A stretch of DNA of 64,000 bases. Origin: Clostridium sp. OM02-18AC (GTDB lineage Bacteria > Bacillota > Clostridia > Lachnospirales > Lachnospiraceae). The notes under the pieces are model-generated. The model had not been told where the DNA came from. It did not search any database and saw nothing but the letters and a program-made list of their open reading frames with translations. Below, one piece after another: positions 63,867 to 64,000 of this stretch (the stretch's first letter is position 1; every line of letters starts with the position of its first letter). The DNA is taken from positions 124,767-188,766 of the forward strand of contig NZ_QULW01000003.1 of assembly GCF_003481825.1 (NCBI RefSeq), written 5' to 3'. The translations under genes and the position numbers were made by a program.

Positions 63867-64000
63867 TCGGTTTCCTCCAGCCTTTGCTCAAGATAATGTT
63901 TTACAGTCCCGCTCCTTGCCAGTTTTGGCAGACACAGATCCTTCAGAGAACAGGAATTACATGCCTTACTCGGTTTCACTTTCGGTGTATATCTGCGTGC
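63863..64000 (-). CDS. cas4: CRISPR-associated exonuclease Cas4, C-terminal end only
   Basis: The last 45 codons are in the window: RRYTPKVKPSKACNSCSLKD, then LCLPKLARSGTVKHYLEQRL and EETE. ACNSCSLKDLC supplies the three C-terminal cysteines of the Cas4 iron-sulfur cluster. Cas4 trims prespacers and helps choose the PAM. In I-C loci cas3, cas5, cas8c and cas7 lie upstream, here beyond the window edge. Confidence 0.93.
   Translation of the reverse strand, partial: ARRYTPKVKPSKACNSCSLKDLCLPKLARSGTVKHYLEQRLEETE

Overview
The window looks like a chromosome segment of a spore-forming, anaerobic gut Firmicute, most likely Lachnospiraceae (Clostridia). The evidence is the Gram-positive replicative polymerase PolC, the uppS-cdsA-dxr-rseP-ispG-polC order, spore-wall enzymes (PdaA, a SpoIID-like protein), an Etf-linked lactate-oxidation operon, and strong AGGAGG-type ribosome sites. 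GC is close to half by eye. Nearly all genes lie on the minus strand. I see no rRNA, tRNA, insertion-sequence transposase or prophage.

Layout. 1-4.6 kb: pyrimidine genes carA-carB behind a clear promoter; CarB reads in frame into a flavin split-barrel (PNPOx-like) domain. 4.8-6.0 kb: SpoIID-like peptidoglycan protein. 6.2-10.7 kb: scpA-scpB-dut-TPR-hflX. 10.8-15.5 kb: metallophosphoesterase, D-Ala-D-Ala carboxypeptidase, PdaA, iron alcohol dehydrogenase. 15.5-20.5 kb: oleate hydratase, BioY, and a pair of poorly known genes, one transglutaminase-like. 20.6-24.0 kb: MocR regulator, alcohol-dehydrogenase pseudogene, a short-chain dehydrogenase of hydroxysteroid-dehydrogenase type and an NTF2-like protein. 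24.1-31.0 kb: lactate operon (lactate permease, acyl-CoA dehydrogenase, EtfB, EtfA, FAD lactate dehydrogenase, GntR regulator) with a tandem operator. 31.5-38.4 kb: Smr protein, diguanylate cyclase, two isoaspartyl dipeptidase paralogues with an NhaC antiporter, uridine kinase, PfkB kinase. 38.6-50.4 kb: polC to pyrH housekeeping run plus an Sfp-type transferase. 50.6-52.9 kb: two decayed signalling genes, divergent. 53.1-58.9 kb: YcsG-like transporter, PxpB, PxpC, biotin carrier, biotin carboxylase, PxpA. 59.3-64 kb: type I-C CRISPR array (47 perfect repeats plus one degenerate), leader, cas2, cas1 and the end of cas4.

How the parts work together. The lactate operon would import lactate and oxidise it with EtfAB as electron carrier, and the same EtfAB could serve the co-encoded acyl-CoA dehydrogenase. 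The 53-59 kb operon contains, as separate genes, every module of a urea-carboxylase-type enzyme (AHS1, AHS2, biotin carrier, biotin carboxylase) next to the 5-oxoprolinase subunit PxpA and an NRAMP-fold transporter lacking the usual metal motif. This suggests uptake and ATP-dependent opening of 5-oxoproline or another lactam, and a BioY biotin importer lies in the same window. The CRISPR array records at least one phage or plasmid sampled twice in a row: two adjacent spacers overlap by 8 nt, and the merged sequence places TTC, the known type I-C PAM, exactly next to one of them.

The most notable items are the CarB-flavin fusion, the split urea-carboxylase-like oxoprolinase operon, the overlapping and duplicated spacers, the Lys-to-Glu change in one isoaspartyl dipeptidase paralogue, and the MocR operators matching the GabR half-site.
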